From: Duganella flavida
Lineage (GTDB): Bacteria; Pseudomonadota; Gammaproteobacteria; Burkholderiales; Burkholderiaceae_D
Direction of reading: 5' to 3'
Assembly: GCF_009857445.1 (NCBI RefSeq)
Contig: NZ_WWCN01000011.1
Span: forward strand, 1-64,000
Length of the DNA: 64,000 bases
A program made the position numbers and the translations under genes. Below, piece by piece: positions 17,174-27,130 of the stretch. How positions within the stretch are numbered: position 1 is the stretch's first letter; the number at the start of each line of letters is the position of its first letter. Below the pieces are notes generated by a model. It was given only the letters and a program-made list of their open reading frames with translations. It had not been told where the DNA came from and did not search any database.

Positions 17174-17887
17174 ATGTCTACCATCATTGATTTCGAAGCG
17201 CCGTTTGACGGCATGGTGCTGAAAGCCGACCACTACGTGGGTAGCGACAGCAATCGCATCTTGTATTTGCACGGCGCCGGCGCCAGCACGCGGCACGGCC
17301 ATCACATGCTGCGCGCTGCCTTGCAGCAGCGCGGACTGGGCAGCGTGTGCTTTGACGCCATCGGCCACGGCGAGACTGGTGGCTCGCTGGCGCATTCGTC
17401 GGTGGCCAGCCGCACGCGGCAAGCGCAAGCGGTGCTGAAGGCGCGTGAGCTGCCGGAGCCGCTGGTGGTGTTCGGTTCCAGCATGGGCGCGTACAACGCC
17501 ATCCGTTTGACGCAGCAGCACAAGGTCGATGCGCTGGTGCTGATCGTACCTGGCGTGTACACGCCGGCCGCTTACGAGGTGCCGTTCGGTCCCGAGTTTT
17601 CAGCCGTGATCCGCCGCGAGCGCAGCTGGTCCGATAGCGATGCCTGGGACATCCTGTCGCGCTTTGAAGGCCGGCTGCTGGTGATCCACGCCGAACACGA
17701 CGCCGTGATTCCGCTGGAGATTTCGGAACGCCTGGTCGCTGCTGCCACCCGTGCCGAATCGCGCCAGCTGCACATCGTCCGCGGCGCTGAGCACAACCGC
17801 CTATGGGCGCTGCTGGCTGATACTCCGGCCGACTTCGATGCGGCAGTGGAGATGGTTGTGGCTGTGGTAAATGGCGGAAGGCAGTAG
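17174..17887 (+). CDS. Alpha/beta hydrolase
   Basis: A 237-residue single-domain hydrolase. The oxyanion-hole strand is ILYLHGAGAS, the nucleophile elbow is FGSSMGAYNA, the acid is in VIHAEHDAVIP, and the base His is in GAEHNRLW. The triad is complete. No signal peptide is seen, so it is cytoplasmic. A GTG at 17111 would add 21 residues without a good ribosome site. The last 16 bases of the gene overlap the 3' end of the selC tRNA on the other strand. The substrate is not identifiable. Confidence 0.8.
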   Translation: MSTIIDFEAPFDGMVLKADHYVGSDSNRILYLHGAGASTRHGHHMLRAALQQRGLGSVCFDAIGHGETGGSLAHSSVASRTRQAQAVLKARELPEPLVVFGSSMGAYNAIRLTQQHKVDALVLIVPGVYTPAAYEVPFGPEFSAVIRRERSWSDSDAWDILSRFEGRLLVIHAEHDAVIPLEISERLVAAATRAESRQLHIVRGAEHNRLWALLADTPADFDAAVEMVVAVVNGGRQ

Positions 17888-17967
17888 GAGTCGAACTTAC
17901 GAGGGAGCGGCTGACGCCCCCCACCGGGTTTGAAGCCCGGCCCCATCACCGGATGAGTATGCCTTCC
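17872..17967 (-). tRNA. selC: tRNA-Sec (anticodon TCA), CCA encoded
   Basis: The minus strand reads GGAAGGCATACTCATCC and ends TGCCTTCC-G-CCA. This gives the extended 8-bp acceptor stem (GGAAGGCA/TGCCTTCC) typical of selenocysteine tRNA. The anticodon arm CCGGG-CTTCAAA-CCCGG has TCA in the loop, and a long variable arm follows. With CCA it is 96 nt. It sits 24 bases downstream of selB on the same strand, so it may be cut from the long fdo-sel transcript. Its 3' end lies within the coding end of the convergent hydrolase. Confidence 0.95.
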
Positions 17968-17991
17968 TTGGAACTAGTCGCCGTTATAAGA

Positions 17992-19887
17992 TCAAGCGGC
18001 GTTCGGCCTGACCAGGTGCTGGTTGCCGACCCGCCGAGTATAGCCGACGCGGTCGAAGAACTCCAATACCTGTATGGCTCGCTTGCGACCGAGGCCGGTG
18101 GCGTCGCGGAAGGAAGCGGCCTGCACTTCGGGCAGCGTGGCCACGATGCGCGCCAGTTCATCCAGCCGTTGCGGATGGTAGAACAGATCCTTCACCACTT
18201 GATTCAGTTCGCCGGTCTTCGACAGTTTGAGCAGCAGGCGGCGCACTTCCGCTTCCGCCATCGAATGCTCGCGCATCAGGTCACGCACCCACGGCGGATC
18301 GAAACCGCCGGCCAGCAGCGAGGCCAGTAGCGGCGCGGCTTGCGCGTGTTCTTCGGCGCTGAGCTCCACGCTGTGGTCGGGCAGGTGCAGGCTGCGGCCG
18401 CGCTGCTTGATGTCGCCGGTGGCAAGCAGTGTTTCTATCAGCCGGCTCCACAAGCGGTCTTCCATATCGGGTGAGACGATGCGCTTCAGGCGCCACAGTT
18501 CCGGGCCTGCGTCGTCCGCCGCGCGTGCATGGAAATCGGCCAGTGCGGCCAGCACGCATGCTTGCAGTGCCTGCACCTCGGCTTCGGCGATCAGCAGCGT
18601 GTCGCCGCCTTGCAGCGGCACTTCCACCGTGCCGGCGGGCGCGATGATCTGTGATGCCGGCAGTTGTGACAAGCGCACCAGCATCGATGCGCGCAAGCCG
18701 AGCGGCCCACGCGCCAGCAGCGCTGCGATGTCCCCGCCGGCGATGAAGTCAGCGAGTGCTTGCAGCCACGCGCTGCGCGCTGGGCTGCGGCGTTTGCGCG
18801 CGGGCCCGAACGGATCGAGCACCACGCCGCCGCCGATGGTGGCGGTGGCTTGTGCGTTGCGGATCACGAAGCGGTCGCCGGGCACGGCGTGCACCGGTGC
18901 GTCCAGCACCAGCTGCACGCGGCCTGTGCGGCCTGGCGCCAGCGCATCATCATCAAGCGGCACCACGTTGGCCGTGTGATGTGCAGCGCCGAGGTGTACG
19001 TGCACCGGCGACCACGGTTTGAGCGTCAGGCCACAGTCCAGCATCAGCGTCAGTTCCACGTCCACGCGCGGCGAGCATTCGGCCAGCGCCGGCGCCACTA
19101 CCCACGTGCCGCGCGCGATATCATCCTTGCTTGCGCCGCTCAGGTTGAGCGCCAGCCGCTGGCCTGCTCGCCCCATTTCTGCTGGCCGGTTTTGCGCATG
19201 AATGCTACGCACGCGCACCTGCTGTCCAACGGGCGCCAGTTGCAAGGTATCGCCCACGCGGACGCTGCCCGCCAGCGCAGTGCCGGTGACGATGGTGCCT
19301 TGTCCTGCCAGCGTGAATACGCGGTCCACGCCAAGCCGGAACAAACGCCGCTCGTCGCTGGCGGGCAGTGTGGCCGCAATCCCGGCGAGGTGCTGCCTTA
19401 GCGCTCGCACACCGGTGTCGTCGGCCGCCGTTGCGTTGGTGCGGAAGATGTGCGCACCGGCGAAATCGGTAGGTGCGAGCAAGGCGTGGATCTCATCTTC
19501 CAGCTGCTCCAGCCGCGCTATGTCCGCGCGATCGATCTTGGTCAGCGCCACCGCGCCGCGCTTTACGCCCAGCAGGCGCAGGATGGCGAGATGTTCCAGC
19601 GTCTGCGGCATGATGCCATCGTCGGCGGCGATCACCAGCAGCGCGGCGTCGATGCCAGTGACGCCGGCCGCCATCGTACGGATGAATTTTTCGTGGCCCG
19701 GTACATCGATCACACCGAGGATTTCACCGTCCGGCGCATCCGCGCGCAATGGTGTGTAGGCGTAACCGAGTTCGATGGAGATGCCGCGCGCCTTTTCTTC
19801 CTTCAGGCGATCGGTGTCGACACCCGTCAGCGCGCGTGTGAGCGTGGTCTTGCCGTGGTCAATATGCCCTGCGGTACCGACGATCAT
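17992..19887 (-). CDS. selB: Selenocysteine-specific elongation factor
   Basis: A 631-residue GTPase that delivers selenocysteinyl-tRNA to UGA codons followed by a SECIS hairpin. The G domain shows GTAGHIDHGKTT (about 4-15), DVPGHE and TKID. Domains II-III follow. The C-terminal winged helices that bind SECIS RNA end with a DATGLGRKRAIQVLEFFD segment. The start at 19887 overlaps the selA stop (ATGA), and the protein begins at the expected MIVGTAGHIDHG. It acts on the fdoG message of the same cluster. Confidence 0.97.
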   Translation of the reverse strand: MIVGTAGHIDHGKTTLTRALTGVDTDRLKEEKARGISIELGYAYTPLRADAPDGEILGVIDVPGHEKFIRTMAAGVTGIDAALLVIAADDGIMPQTLEHLAILRLLGVKRGAVALTKIDRADIARLEQLEDEIHALLAPTDFAGAHIFRTNATAADDTGVRALRQHLAGIAATLPASDERRLFRLGVDRVFTLAGQGTIVTGTALAGSVRVGDTLQLAPVGQQVRVRSIHAQNRPAEMGRAGQRLALNLSGASKDDIARGTWVVAPALAECSPRVDVELTLMLDCGLTLKPWSPVHVHLGAAHHTANVVPLDDDALAPGRTGRVQLVLDAPVHAVPGDRFVIRNAQATATIGGGVVLDPFGPARKRRSPARSAWLQALADFIAGGDIAALLARGPLGLRASMLVRLSQLPASQIIAPAGTVEVPLQGGDTLLIAEAEVQALQACVLAALADFHARAADDAGPELWRLKRIVSPDMEDRLWSRLIETLLATGDIKQRGRSLHLPDHSVELSAEEHAQAAPLLASLLAGGFDPPWVRDLMREHSMAEAEVRRLLLKLSKTGELNQVVKDLFYHPQRLDELARIVATLPEVQAASFRDATGLGRKRAIQVLEFFDRVGYTRRVGNQHLVRPNAA

Positions 19888-21329
19888 GCCGGGAGCAGGG
19901 AGAGTTGATCGAGGAAGCGCTGTTGCTGGTGCTCTTGCAGGCAGCGTAGGTCCAGCCACAGCGCGTCTTGCGCCACCCGGCCAATCACCGGCAAGGGCAG
20001 GGCGCGCAGGCGCTGTTCCAGCACGCCGAGCGCATTGCTGATGCGGCCTTCCGCTGCTGCGCGTACCACCAGTCCGTGACTCGGCAACTGGTCGACCGGT
20101 AGTGCGCCGCTGCCGATCTGGCTCATCATCGCTTCGTCGCTGACCACATAGCCAGCGCCCAGCGCCGCCTGCAGTTGCGGCAGGATGGCTTGCGCTTGCG
20201 CGCGCATGGCGGTGGCGGGACGGGTCAGCAGCTTGAGTGTGGTCAGGCGCTCCGGCAGCAGGTCGGGCGCGCGATACAGCGCGAGCACTGGTTCCAGCGC
20301 GGCCAGCGTCAGTTTGCCGACGCGCAGGGCGCGCTTCAGCGGATTCTTTTTGATTTGTGCGATCAGGTCTTTGCGGCCGACGATGATGCCGCACTGTGGG
20401 CCGCCCAGCAGCTTGTCGCCGCTGAAGGTGACCAGGTCTGCGCCGCCTTCGATAGTTTCGCGCACGGTGGTTTCGTGCGGCAGGCCGTATTGTTCAAGAT
20501 CGACCAACGTGCCGCTGCCCAGGTCCACGGCCAGCGGGATGTTGTGTTTCTTCGCCAGTGGCGACAGCTGGTCCAGTTCCACGCTTTTGGTGAAGCCGGT
20601 GATGGCATAGTTGCTGGTGTGGACCTTCATCATCAGCGCGGTTTGCGGGCCGGCTGCTTCGTCGTAGTCCTTCAGGTGCGTGCGGTTGGTGGCGCCGACT
20701 TCGCGCAGCACTGCACCGGCGCGCGTCATTACGTCCGGGATGCGGAAGGCGCCGCCGATTTCTACCAGTTCGCCGCGCGAGACGATTACCTCTTTGCCGA
20801 GGGCCACGGTGTTCAGCATCAGCAGCACGGCGGCGGCGTTGTTGTTGACGAGGGTGGCCGCTTCGGCGCCGGTCAGCTCCAGTAGCAGGTCTTCGATCAG
20901 GTTATCGCGGTCGCCGCGTTTGCCGGTATCGATGTCCCATTCAAGGTTCATCGGCCAGCGCAGCGCTTCCACCACGGCTTGCACGGCGCTGTCGGGCAGC
21001 AGGGCGCGGCCAAGGTTGGTGTGCAGGACGGTGCCGGTAAGGTTGAATACTGGGCGCAGCGGCGAGGTGTTTTGTTCGCGCAGGCGTGTGGCCAACATTG
21101 CCAGCAGCGATGGGATGCTGGTGTCAGGCGCTCCGGCCGCCGTCGCCGCCGTGCCACCTTCGCGCGCGGCCAACAGCATGGCACGCAGCTCGGCCAGCAA
21201 GGCGCGAGCGGCTTCCAGCGTCTGCACGCGGCCATATTCCGCGATCAGCGCTTCGCAGCCGGCGTCCGACAGGATCAGGTGGACGGCCGGCAGGCGGATC
21301 GCGCTGCTGGTGGCGGAAGACGCGGTCAT
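19884..21329 (-). CDS. selA: L-seryl-tRNA(Sec) selenium transferase
   Basis: A 481-residue PLP enzyme that converts seryl-tRNA(Sec) to selenocysteinyl-tRNA(Sec) using selenophosphate. The PLP-lysine motif TFSGDKLLGGPQCG is present with Lys near residue 306, and the NNNAAAVLLML segment is intact. The start at 21329 is preferred because it overlaps the fdhE stop in an ATGA; a GTG five codons earlier is possible. Gene order fdhE-selA-selB with overlapping stops and starts points to one transcript. selD, needed for selenophosphate, is not in the window. Confidence 0.97.
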   Translation of the reverse strand: MTASSATSSAIRLPAVHLILSDAGCEALIAEYGRVQTLEAARALLAELRAMLLAAREGGTAATAAGAPDTSIPSLLAMLATRLREQNTSPLRPVFNLTGTVLHTNLGRALLPDSAVQAVVEALRWPMNLEWDIDTGKRGDRDNLIEDLLLELTGAEAATLVNNNAAAVLLMLNTVALGKEVIVSRGELVEIGGAFRIPDVMTRAGAVLREVGATNRTHLKDYDEAAGPQTALMMKVHTSNYAITGFTKSVELDQLSPLAKKHNIPLAVDLGSGTLVDLEQYGLPHETTVRETIEGGADLVTFSGDKLLGGPQCGIIVGRKDLIAQIKKNPLKRALRVGKLTLAALEPVLALYRAPDLLPERLTTLKLLTRPATAMRAQAQAILPQLQAALGAGYVVSDEAMMSQIGSGALPVDQLPSHGLVVRAAAEGRISNALGVLEQRLRALPLPVIGRVAQDALWLDLRCLQEHQQQRFLDQLSLLPA

Positions 21330-22330
21330 TCTGCGTTGAACCACAACAGGGGATTACCGCTGGCGCGGGAGTAGCCTGCTTCGCCGACCAGCAGGTCGAG
21401 CGCCAGACTGGCCAGGTCGTCGGCCAGCGGCTCGACGTGCAGGTCATGTTCCTGATTGAAGATCTTGCGGTAGGTGTGGCAGTCGTCGCAGGTTTCAGCG
21501 CGTGCCACTTTGCTTGGATCGTTGGCCTTGTTGGCTGGATCCGGCGCGCCTTCTTCCGGTTCGATGCTCTGGTAAGCCACCTTGGATGTGTTCTCGCAGC
21601 AGGAGCACTTCACGCGCACCATGTGCCACTCGCTGGCGCAGCAGCTGCAATGCAGGTAGCGATAGCCCTGTGACTGCCCGCCGATCCGGATTGCCGAAGC
21701 CACCGGATGCGCGCCGCACACCGGGCATAAAGTATTGGTCACCAGCGGCTGCACGCTGCGGCCATTGAGCTGGCTGGCGCGCGCGGTCCACATTACTTGC
21801 AGGGCAGCCGCCACGAACGGCGCATGCAGCGGGTGCACGCCCTCCGTCAGTTCGGACAGCACGGCATCGGCGCAGCCTTCCAGCTCCGAAGCATCGAGCG
21901 CGCGCAACTCCGCCAGCACCACCGCGAGTTGCGGCTGGCTGGCTGCAAGCGAGTCCAGTTGATCGAGAATGGCGTCGAACACGCGCCGCCACACGGCGGG
22001 ACGCTGGCCGCTGACCGGCAGTGGCGGCATGTGATGGTCGATCGCCAACTGGATGTCGGCGGCATCAGGCAGGGCGAAGGTGTCCGGCGGCAGGGTACGC
22101 AGCACGGCTGCCTGCGCATCTACCAGCGCCGCCATCAGGTTGAGGTAACCGGACAGTGTTTCGCCGACTGGAATGCCTTTGATTTGATTGCCGGCCAGCT
22201 GACGCAAACGCGCGGCGCGCGTAGTGAACAGGCTGCGCGCATCCGGCAGCAGCAGGCGGGGTATGGAGGTGTGATCGAGCGCCTCGATCTCACCGGGTTC
22301 TAACAAGCGTTGTACCAAAAAATTCTCCAA
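21326..22330 (-). CDS. fdhE: Formate dehydrogenase accessory protein FdhE
   Basis: A cytoplasmic maturation factor of about 334 residues needed for respiratory formate dehydrogenases. It carries the four Cys-pair motifs of the family: CPVCG, CSCC, CSCC again and CDDC. These are clustered between about residues 200 and 290. No ATG is present near the start. The frame opens at a TTG (22330) directly after an in-frame stop, or at the next TTG four codons in, which would give VQRLLEPGEIEAL, close to the family's usual N-terminus. It lies between the gamma subunit gene and selA. Confidence 0.92.
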   Translation of the reverse strand: MENFLVQRLLEPGEIEALDHTSIPRLLLPDARSLFTTRAARLRQLAGNQIKGIPVGETLSGYLNLMAALVDAQAAVLRTLPPDTFALPDAADIQLAIDHHMPPLPVSGQRPAVWRRVFDAILDQLDSLAASQPQLAVVLAELRALDASELEGCADAVLSELTEGVHPLHAPFVAAALQVMWTARASQLNGRSVQPLVTNTLCPVCGAHPVASAIRIGGQSQGYRYLHCSCCASEWHMVRVKCSCCENTSKVAYQSIEPEEGAPDPANKANDPSKVARAETCDDCHTYRKIFNQEHDLHVEPLADDLASLALDLLVGEAGYSRASGNPLLWFNAE

Positions 22331-22372
22331 TTAGCGGATGGTGAATGCTCCTGGCGCAAGGAGCATTCTATC

Positions 22373-23026
22373 CTAGTCGCGGCTCTTGCGAACCACTTCT
22401 TCGAACCAGCGCGGATGGTGCTTGCGCGCCCACCCGTAAGTGACGGTGCCGCGCACCATCGCCCCGATCGATCCCTTGACCCAGAACGCCGCGTAAATGT
22501 GCACGATGATGGAACAGATCAGCACAAACGCGCAGAAGGCATGCAGCAAAGCCGCCAGCCGCACGATCTCGATCGGGAAGTAAAACGCGAAGTAGGCGCG
22601 CCAGATCACAATGCCGGACAACAGCAGCCCGCACATGCAGCCGATCAGCGTGAAGAACAGCAGCTTCTGGCCGGCGTTGTACATGCCGATCTTGGGCAGC
22701 TTCTCTTCGCGGTTGTTGAGCACATCGTCCATCTGCTTGAGCCACTGCTTGTCGGCTTTGTCGAGATGGTTATGGTGCCAGAAGCGCAGCACCAGAATCG
22801 CAAACGACACAAACATCACCAGTCCGATAAACGGATGCAGGATGCGGGTCCACTGGCCGCCGCCGAGGAACACGGCCAGCCACGCCGTCGCCGGGTGGAA
22901 CATGGCCAGCCCGGAAACGGCCAGCAGGATAAAGCAGATGGCAGTGATCCAGTGGTTACTACGCTCGTTAGGCGTGTAGCGCTGGATCAGTGGGTTGCCT
23001 TCTTTATCGCGGTTGGGTGAGCTCAT
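22373..23026 (-). CDS. fdoI: Formate dehydrogenase gamma subunit (cytochrome b556)
   Basis: A 217-residue, four-helix inner-membrane cytochrome that receives electrons from the iron-sulfur subunit and reduces quinone. Candidate heme His residues are in ERSNHWITAI, ILHPFIG and the later LLHAFCAF and IIVHIYAAFW segments. Length matches FdnI/FdoI. The start overlaps the fdoH stop by 4 bases. The name fdoI rather than fdnI is arbitrary, since sequence alone does not separate aerobic from nitrate-linked isozymes. Confidence 0.95.
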   Translation of the reverse strand: MSSPNRDKEGNPLIQRYTPNERSNHWITAICFILLAVSGLAMFHPATAWLAVFLGGGQWTRILHPFIGLVMFVSFAILVLRFWHHNHLDKADKQWLKQMDDVLNNREEKLPKIGMYNAGQKLLFFTLIGCMCGLLLSGIVIWRAYFAFYFPIEIVRLAALLHAFCAFVLICSIIVHIYAAFWVKGSIGAMVRGTVTYGWARKHHPRWFEEVVRKSRD

Positions 23027-23937
23027 GGCGCTTCCTCCCTGATGCGTTTAGCTTCCTCGACTGCTTCTGCTTCCTCTGCTTTGGACACCTCGTTCGGACC
23101 CACGCGCGAGTAGTGGAACCAGCCCGCCAGCGCCGTCATGGCGATGCCCGCCAATGCCAGCGGCTTGGTCAAGCCTTTCCACAAACCGACGGTGACGCTG
23201 ATGCTTGGATCCTTTTTCAGGCCGTGGTACAGCGACGGCTGGTCCGCATGGTGCAGCACATACATCACGTGCGTGCCGCCCACGCCGGCGGGATCGTACA
23301 AGCCCGCTTGCTCAAAGCCGCGCGACTTCAGGTCCGTGATGCGTTCTTCCGCATGCTCCTTCATGTCCTCCTTGGTGCCGAACATAATGGCGCCGGTAGG
23401 GCAGGTCTTCACACACGCAGGTTCCTGGCCGACAGCCACGCGGTCCGAGCACAAGGTGCACTTGTAGGCGCGGCTATCCTGCTTGGAGATGCGCGGCACA
23501 TCGAACGGACAGCCGGCCACGCAGTAGCCGCAGCCGATGCAGTTCTCCTGATGGAAATCCACAATGCCGTTGGTGTACTGCACGATCGCGCCCGGCGAAG
23601 GGCATGCCTTCAGACAGCCCGGATCTTCACAGTGCATGCAGCCGTCCTTGCGGATCAGCCATTCGAGATCGCCTTTCGGATTTTCGTATTCCGAGAAGCG
23701 CATCACGGTCCACGACTGTGAGGTCAGGTCGATTGGATTGTCGTACACGCCGGTGGTCTCTCCCACCTCGTCGCGCAAATCGTTCCACTCCATGCAGGCG
23801 GTTTGGCAAGCCTTGCAGCCGATGCATTTGGAGACGTCGATCAGCTTGGCGACAGTGCCGGTCACCGGGGTACGCGCTTGCGGCGGCGTCACCGTGGTGG
23901 CCGACATGCGTTTGATATCAAGTGATTGTAGTGACAT
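23023..23937 (-). CDS. fdoH: Formate dehydrogenase beta subunit (4 x [4Fe-4S])
   Basis: A 304-residue electron-transfer subunit. Four ferredoxin-type Cys clusters are visible: CIGCKACQTAC, CMHCEDPGC, CIGCGYCVAGCPF and CTLCSDR with a later CVKTCP. One C-terminal membrane helix (about 245-265) anchors it to the periplasmic face. GGAGGAG precedes the ATG by 6 bases. It links the selenoprotein alpha subunit to the cytochrome b subunit. Confidence 0.96.
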   Translation of the reverse strand: MSLQSLDIKRMSATTVTPPQARTPVTGTVAKLIDVSKCIGCKACQTACMEWNDLRDEVGETTGVYDNPIDLTSQSWTVMRFSEYENPKGDLEWLIRKDGCMHCEDPGCLKACPSPGAIVQYTNGIVDFHQENCIGCGYCVAGCPFDVPRISKQDSRAYKCTLCSDRVAVGQEPACVKTCPTGAIMFGTKEDMKEHAEERITDLKSRGFEQAGLYDPAGVGGTHVMYVLHHADQPSLYHGLKKDPSISVTVGLWKGLTKPLALAGIAMTALAGWFHYSRVGPNEVSKAEEAEAVEEAKRIREEAP

Positions 23938-23955
23938 ATTTATCTCCTCCGGCCG

Positions 23956-26900
23956 TTAAGCTTTTTCCACTTTCACCAGGAACGACTTCGATTCCGGTGT
24001 CTGCGAATTACCGTCGCCCACAACAGGCGTCAGTGTGTTAACCAAGTAGCCCGGTTTAGTGAGCCCCTTGAAGCCAAAGTTGATCGGCAGGCCAACGTGG
24101 TGCATCGGTTTGCCATCGATGGTCAACTGCTTGATACGCTTGGTCACCACCGCTTTCGCAATGATGTAGCCGCGTCCCGACGACACTTTCACACGGTCGC
24201 CATGCACCACGCCGACTTCCTTGGCCAGCGCTTCGCCGATTTCGACGAACTGCTCCGGCTGAATAATGGCATTCAGACGCGCGTGCTTGGTCCAGAAGTG
24301 GAAGTGCTCGGTGAGGCGATAGCTGGTCGCCGCATGCGGGAACTGCTCCTTCTTGCCCAACTTCTTGCGGTCGTTCGGGAACATGCGTCCGGCCGGGTTG
24401 TTGAAGGCTTTCGGATTGTTCGGGTGCAGCGGGTTATGCCCGATCGGCGACTCGAACGGCTCGTAGTGCTCGGGGAATGGACCCTCCGCCATGGCGTCGC
24501 GCGAGAAGAAGCGTGCCACGCCTTCGGCCAGCATAATGAATGGACCCATGCCGTTTTCCGGCGGTTCATCCACTTTGAAGTCCGGCACGTCCGCGCCGCC
24601 CCAGTTGGTGCCGTTCCACGCAATCAGCTTGCGGGTCGGATCCCACGGTTTGCCTTTCGGGTCGCAGGAGGCGCGGTTGTACAGCACGCGGCGGTTGGCC
24701 GGCCATGCCCACGCCCAGTTCAGCGTCTGGCCGATACCGGTCGGATCGCTGTTGTCGCGGCGGCCCATCTGGTTGCCCGCAGCCGTCCACGAACCGGCGA
24801 AGATCCAGCAACCGCAAGCCGTGCTGCCGTCATCCTTCAACTGCGCGAAGCCTGCCAGCTGCTCGTTCTTCTTCAGGATAACCTTGGTCGGATCTTTCGG
24901 ATCGGTGATTTCCTTGAGCGCCTTGCCGTTGTACTCCATCGCCAGTTCTTCCGGGCTAGGGGAGGCCGGGTTAGCGTAGTTCCAGGTCAGGTTCAGAATA
25001 GGATCGGGGAATTTGCCGCCGTCGGTCTGGTACGCCTTCTTCATGCGCAGGAACAGGCCTGACATGATTTCCAGATCGCTCTTCGTCTGGCCAGGAGCTT
25101 CGGCGCCTTGCCAGTGCCACTGCAGCACGCGCGAGGAGCTGACCAGCGAGCCGCGTTCTTCCGCGAAGCAGGTGGTCGGCAGGCTGAATACCTCGGTCTG
25201 GATTTGCGCCGGATCGACTTTGTGGAAGTCGCCGTGCGGTTTCCAGAACTCGGAGGTCTCGGTCTGCAGCGGGTCCATGATCACCAGCCATTTGAGCTTG
25301 GACAGTGCATCGGTGGTCTTCTGCTTGTCCGGCGCCGATGCCAGGATGTTGAAGCCCTGGCAGATGTAGCCGGTCATCTTCCCTTGGATCATCAGCTCGA
25401 ACGCCTGCATCATGTCGTACGGCTTATCCAGCTTCGGCAGGTAGTTGAAGGCGTAGTTGTTTTCCTCGGTCGCAGCGTCGCCCCACCAGGCCTTCATGAA
25501 GGAGACTAGGAATTTCTTCGAGTTGCTGTAGTAGCTCAACTGGTTGGGACGCAGCGGTTTCAGCGCGCGCTTGGCAACATACGCATCCCAATCCTGCTCG
25601 GCCTCACCCGGAAGCGTGAGATAACCCGGCAGCATATTGGTGAGCAGGCCAAGGTCGGTCAGACCTTGAATATTGGAGTGACCACGCAGCGCATTCATGC
25701 CGCCGCCAGCGATACCCATATTCCCGAGCAGGAGCTGTACCATGGCGCCGGTACGCAGGGTTTCCGCGCCGGTCGAATGCTGGGTCCAGCCCAGTGCATA
25801 CAGGATGGTCGCGGCGCGTCCCGGCACTGCGGTCGATGCCAGCGCCTCGGCCACGTGATGGAATTTTTCCGGCGGCACGCCGCAGGCTTTCTCCACCATC
25901 TCGGGCGTGTAGCGCGCGTAGTGCTTCTTCATCAGCTGATACACGCAGCGCGGATGTTCGAGCGTTGGGTCGATCTTGGCAAAGCCGTCTTCGCCCATCT
26001 CGTAGTTCCAGCTGCTCTTGTCCGTGTACTTGTTCTTCTCGTCGTCCCAGCCCGAATACAGGCCGTCGTTAAAGGCGAAGTCCTCGCGCACGATGAACGG
26101 CATGTCCGTGTAATTGCGGACGTAGTCGTGCTGGATTTTGTCGTTGGTGAGCAGGTAGTTGATGATACCGCCCAGGAAAACGATGTCCGCACCGGTACGG
26201 GTAGGGACGTAATAGTCCGCCACCGAAGCGGTTCGGGTAAAGCGCGGATCGACCACAATCAGCTTGGCGCCGCGATGCGCCTTGGCTTCCGTGACCCATT
26301 TAAACCCGCAAGGGTGTGCTTCTGCTGCGTTGCCGCCCATGACCAGGATGACATCAGCATTCTTGATGTCTACCCAGTGATTCGTCATCGCACCACGTCC
26401 AAATGTCGAGGCAAGACCTGCCACCGTTGGACCGTGTCATACACGTGCTTGATTGTCGAATGGGAGCATGCCAGTGGCACGCATCGTTTTATGGGTTAAG
26501 TAGCCTACTTCATTGGTACTGGCCGATGCGCATAGCATGCCAGTGGTGGTCCAGCGGTTGACGGTTTTGCCGTCTTCGGTCTTTTCGACGAAGTTGGCGT
26601 CACGGTCCGCCTTCATCAGTTTAGCGATGCGGTTCAGCGCATCATCCCACGACATCGGCGACCATTCGGTGGCGCCGGGTGCGCGGTACTGCGGCGCGAG
26701 CAGGCGATTCGGCGAATGGATAAAGTCGATCAGGCTGGCGCCTTTCGGGCACAGGGTGCCGCGATTGACCGGATGGTCAGCGTCGCCTTCGATGTGGATG
26801 ATGCTGGCCGCTGCATTCTTGGCGCCATCGCCAAGGCCGTACATCAGGATGCCGCATCCGACGGAGCAGTATGGGCAGGTGTTGCGGGTTTCGGTGCTGC

Positions 26901-27027
26901 GCGCCAGCTTGTACTGCCGGACTTCGGCCAAAGCCGTTGCCGGTGCAAAGCCGAGGAGCGCGATACTCGAACCCGCGATGGTCGCGCCAGTCACCCGAAG
27001 GAACTGGCGTCTCGACATCTGGTTCAT
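23956..27027 (-). CDS. fdoG: Formate dehydrogenase alpha subunit, selenocysteine-containing
   Basis: A 1023-residue periplasmic molybdopterin enzyme that oxidises formate to CO2. The N-terminus has a twin-arginine signal (SRRQFLRVTG). A [4Fe-4S] motif CPYCSVGCGILMY with a later LCPKG follows. The in-frame TGA at 26437-26439 is codon 197, in ARV-Sec-HGPTVAG, the same position and context as Sec196 of E. coli FdnG. A SECIS hairpin lies directly downstream, and the Sec machinery is encoded in the same cluster. A naive gene call would split it into two frames. The start at 27027 has GAGAGG 8 bases upstream. Confidence 0.96.
26394..26436 (-). other. SECIS element in fdoG
   Basis: Immediately after the TGA, the minus-strand RNA can fold with a lower stem GUCCAA/UUGGAC (plus CAC/GUG) and an upper stem GGCA/UGCC. 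The upper stem closes a GGUCU loop at 26414-26418. The apical G-U loop, about 15-20 nt from the UGA, matches the bacterial SECIS recognised by SelB and closely resembles the E. coli fdhF/fdnG elements. Confidence 0.85.
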
Positions 27028-27130
27028 GGTGTCGTCCTCTCTTTTAGGTCTGGTGACCATCAGAGTCTAGCACCGGCAACTAGCGATCCGCGAGTGTAGA
27101 TTTGTATTAATTGTTGCTATTCGGCCAGAA

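Noticed and set aside
26425..26439. Premature stop splitting the formate dehydrogenase alpha subunit into a pseudogene
   Set aside because: The TGA is at the known selenocysteine position with a SECIS hairpin and sel genes in the same operon, so it is a recoded codon.
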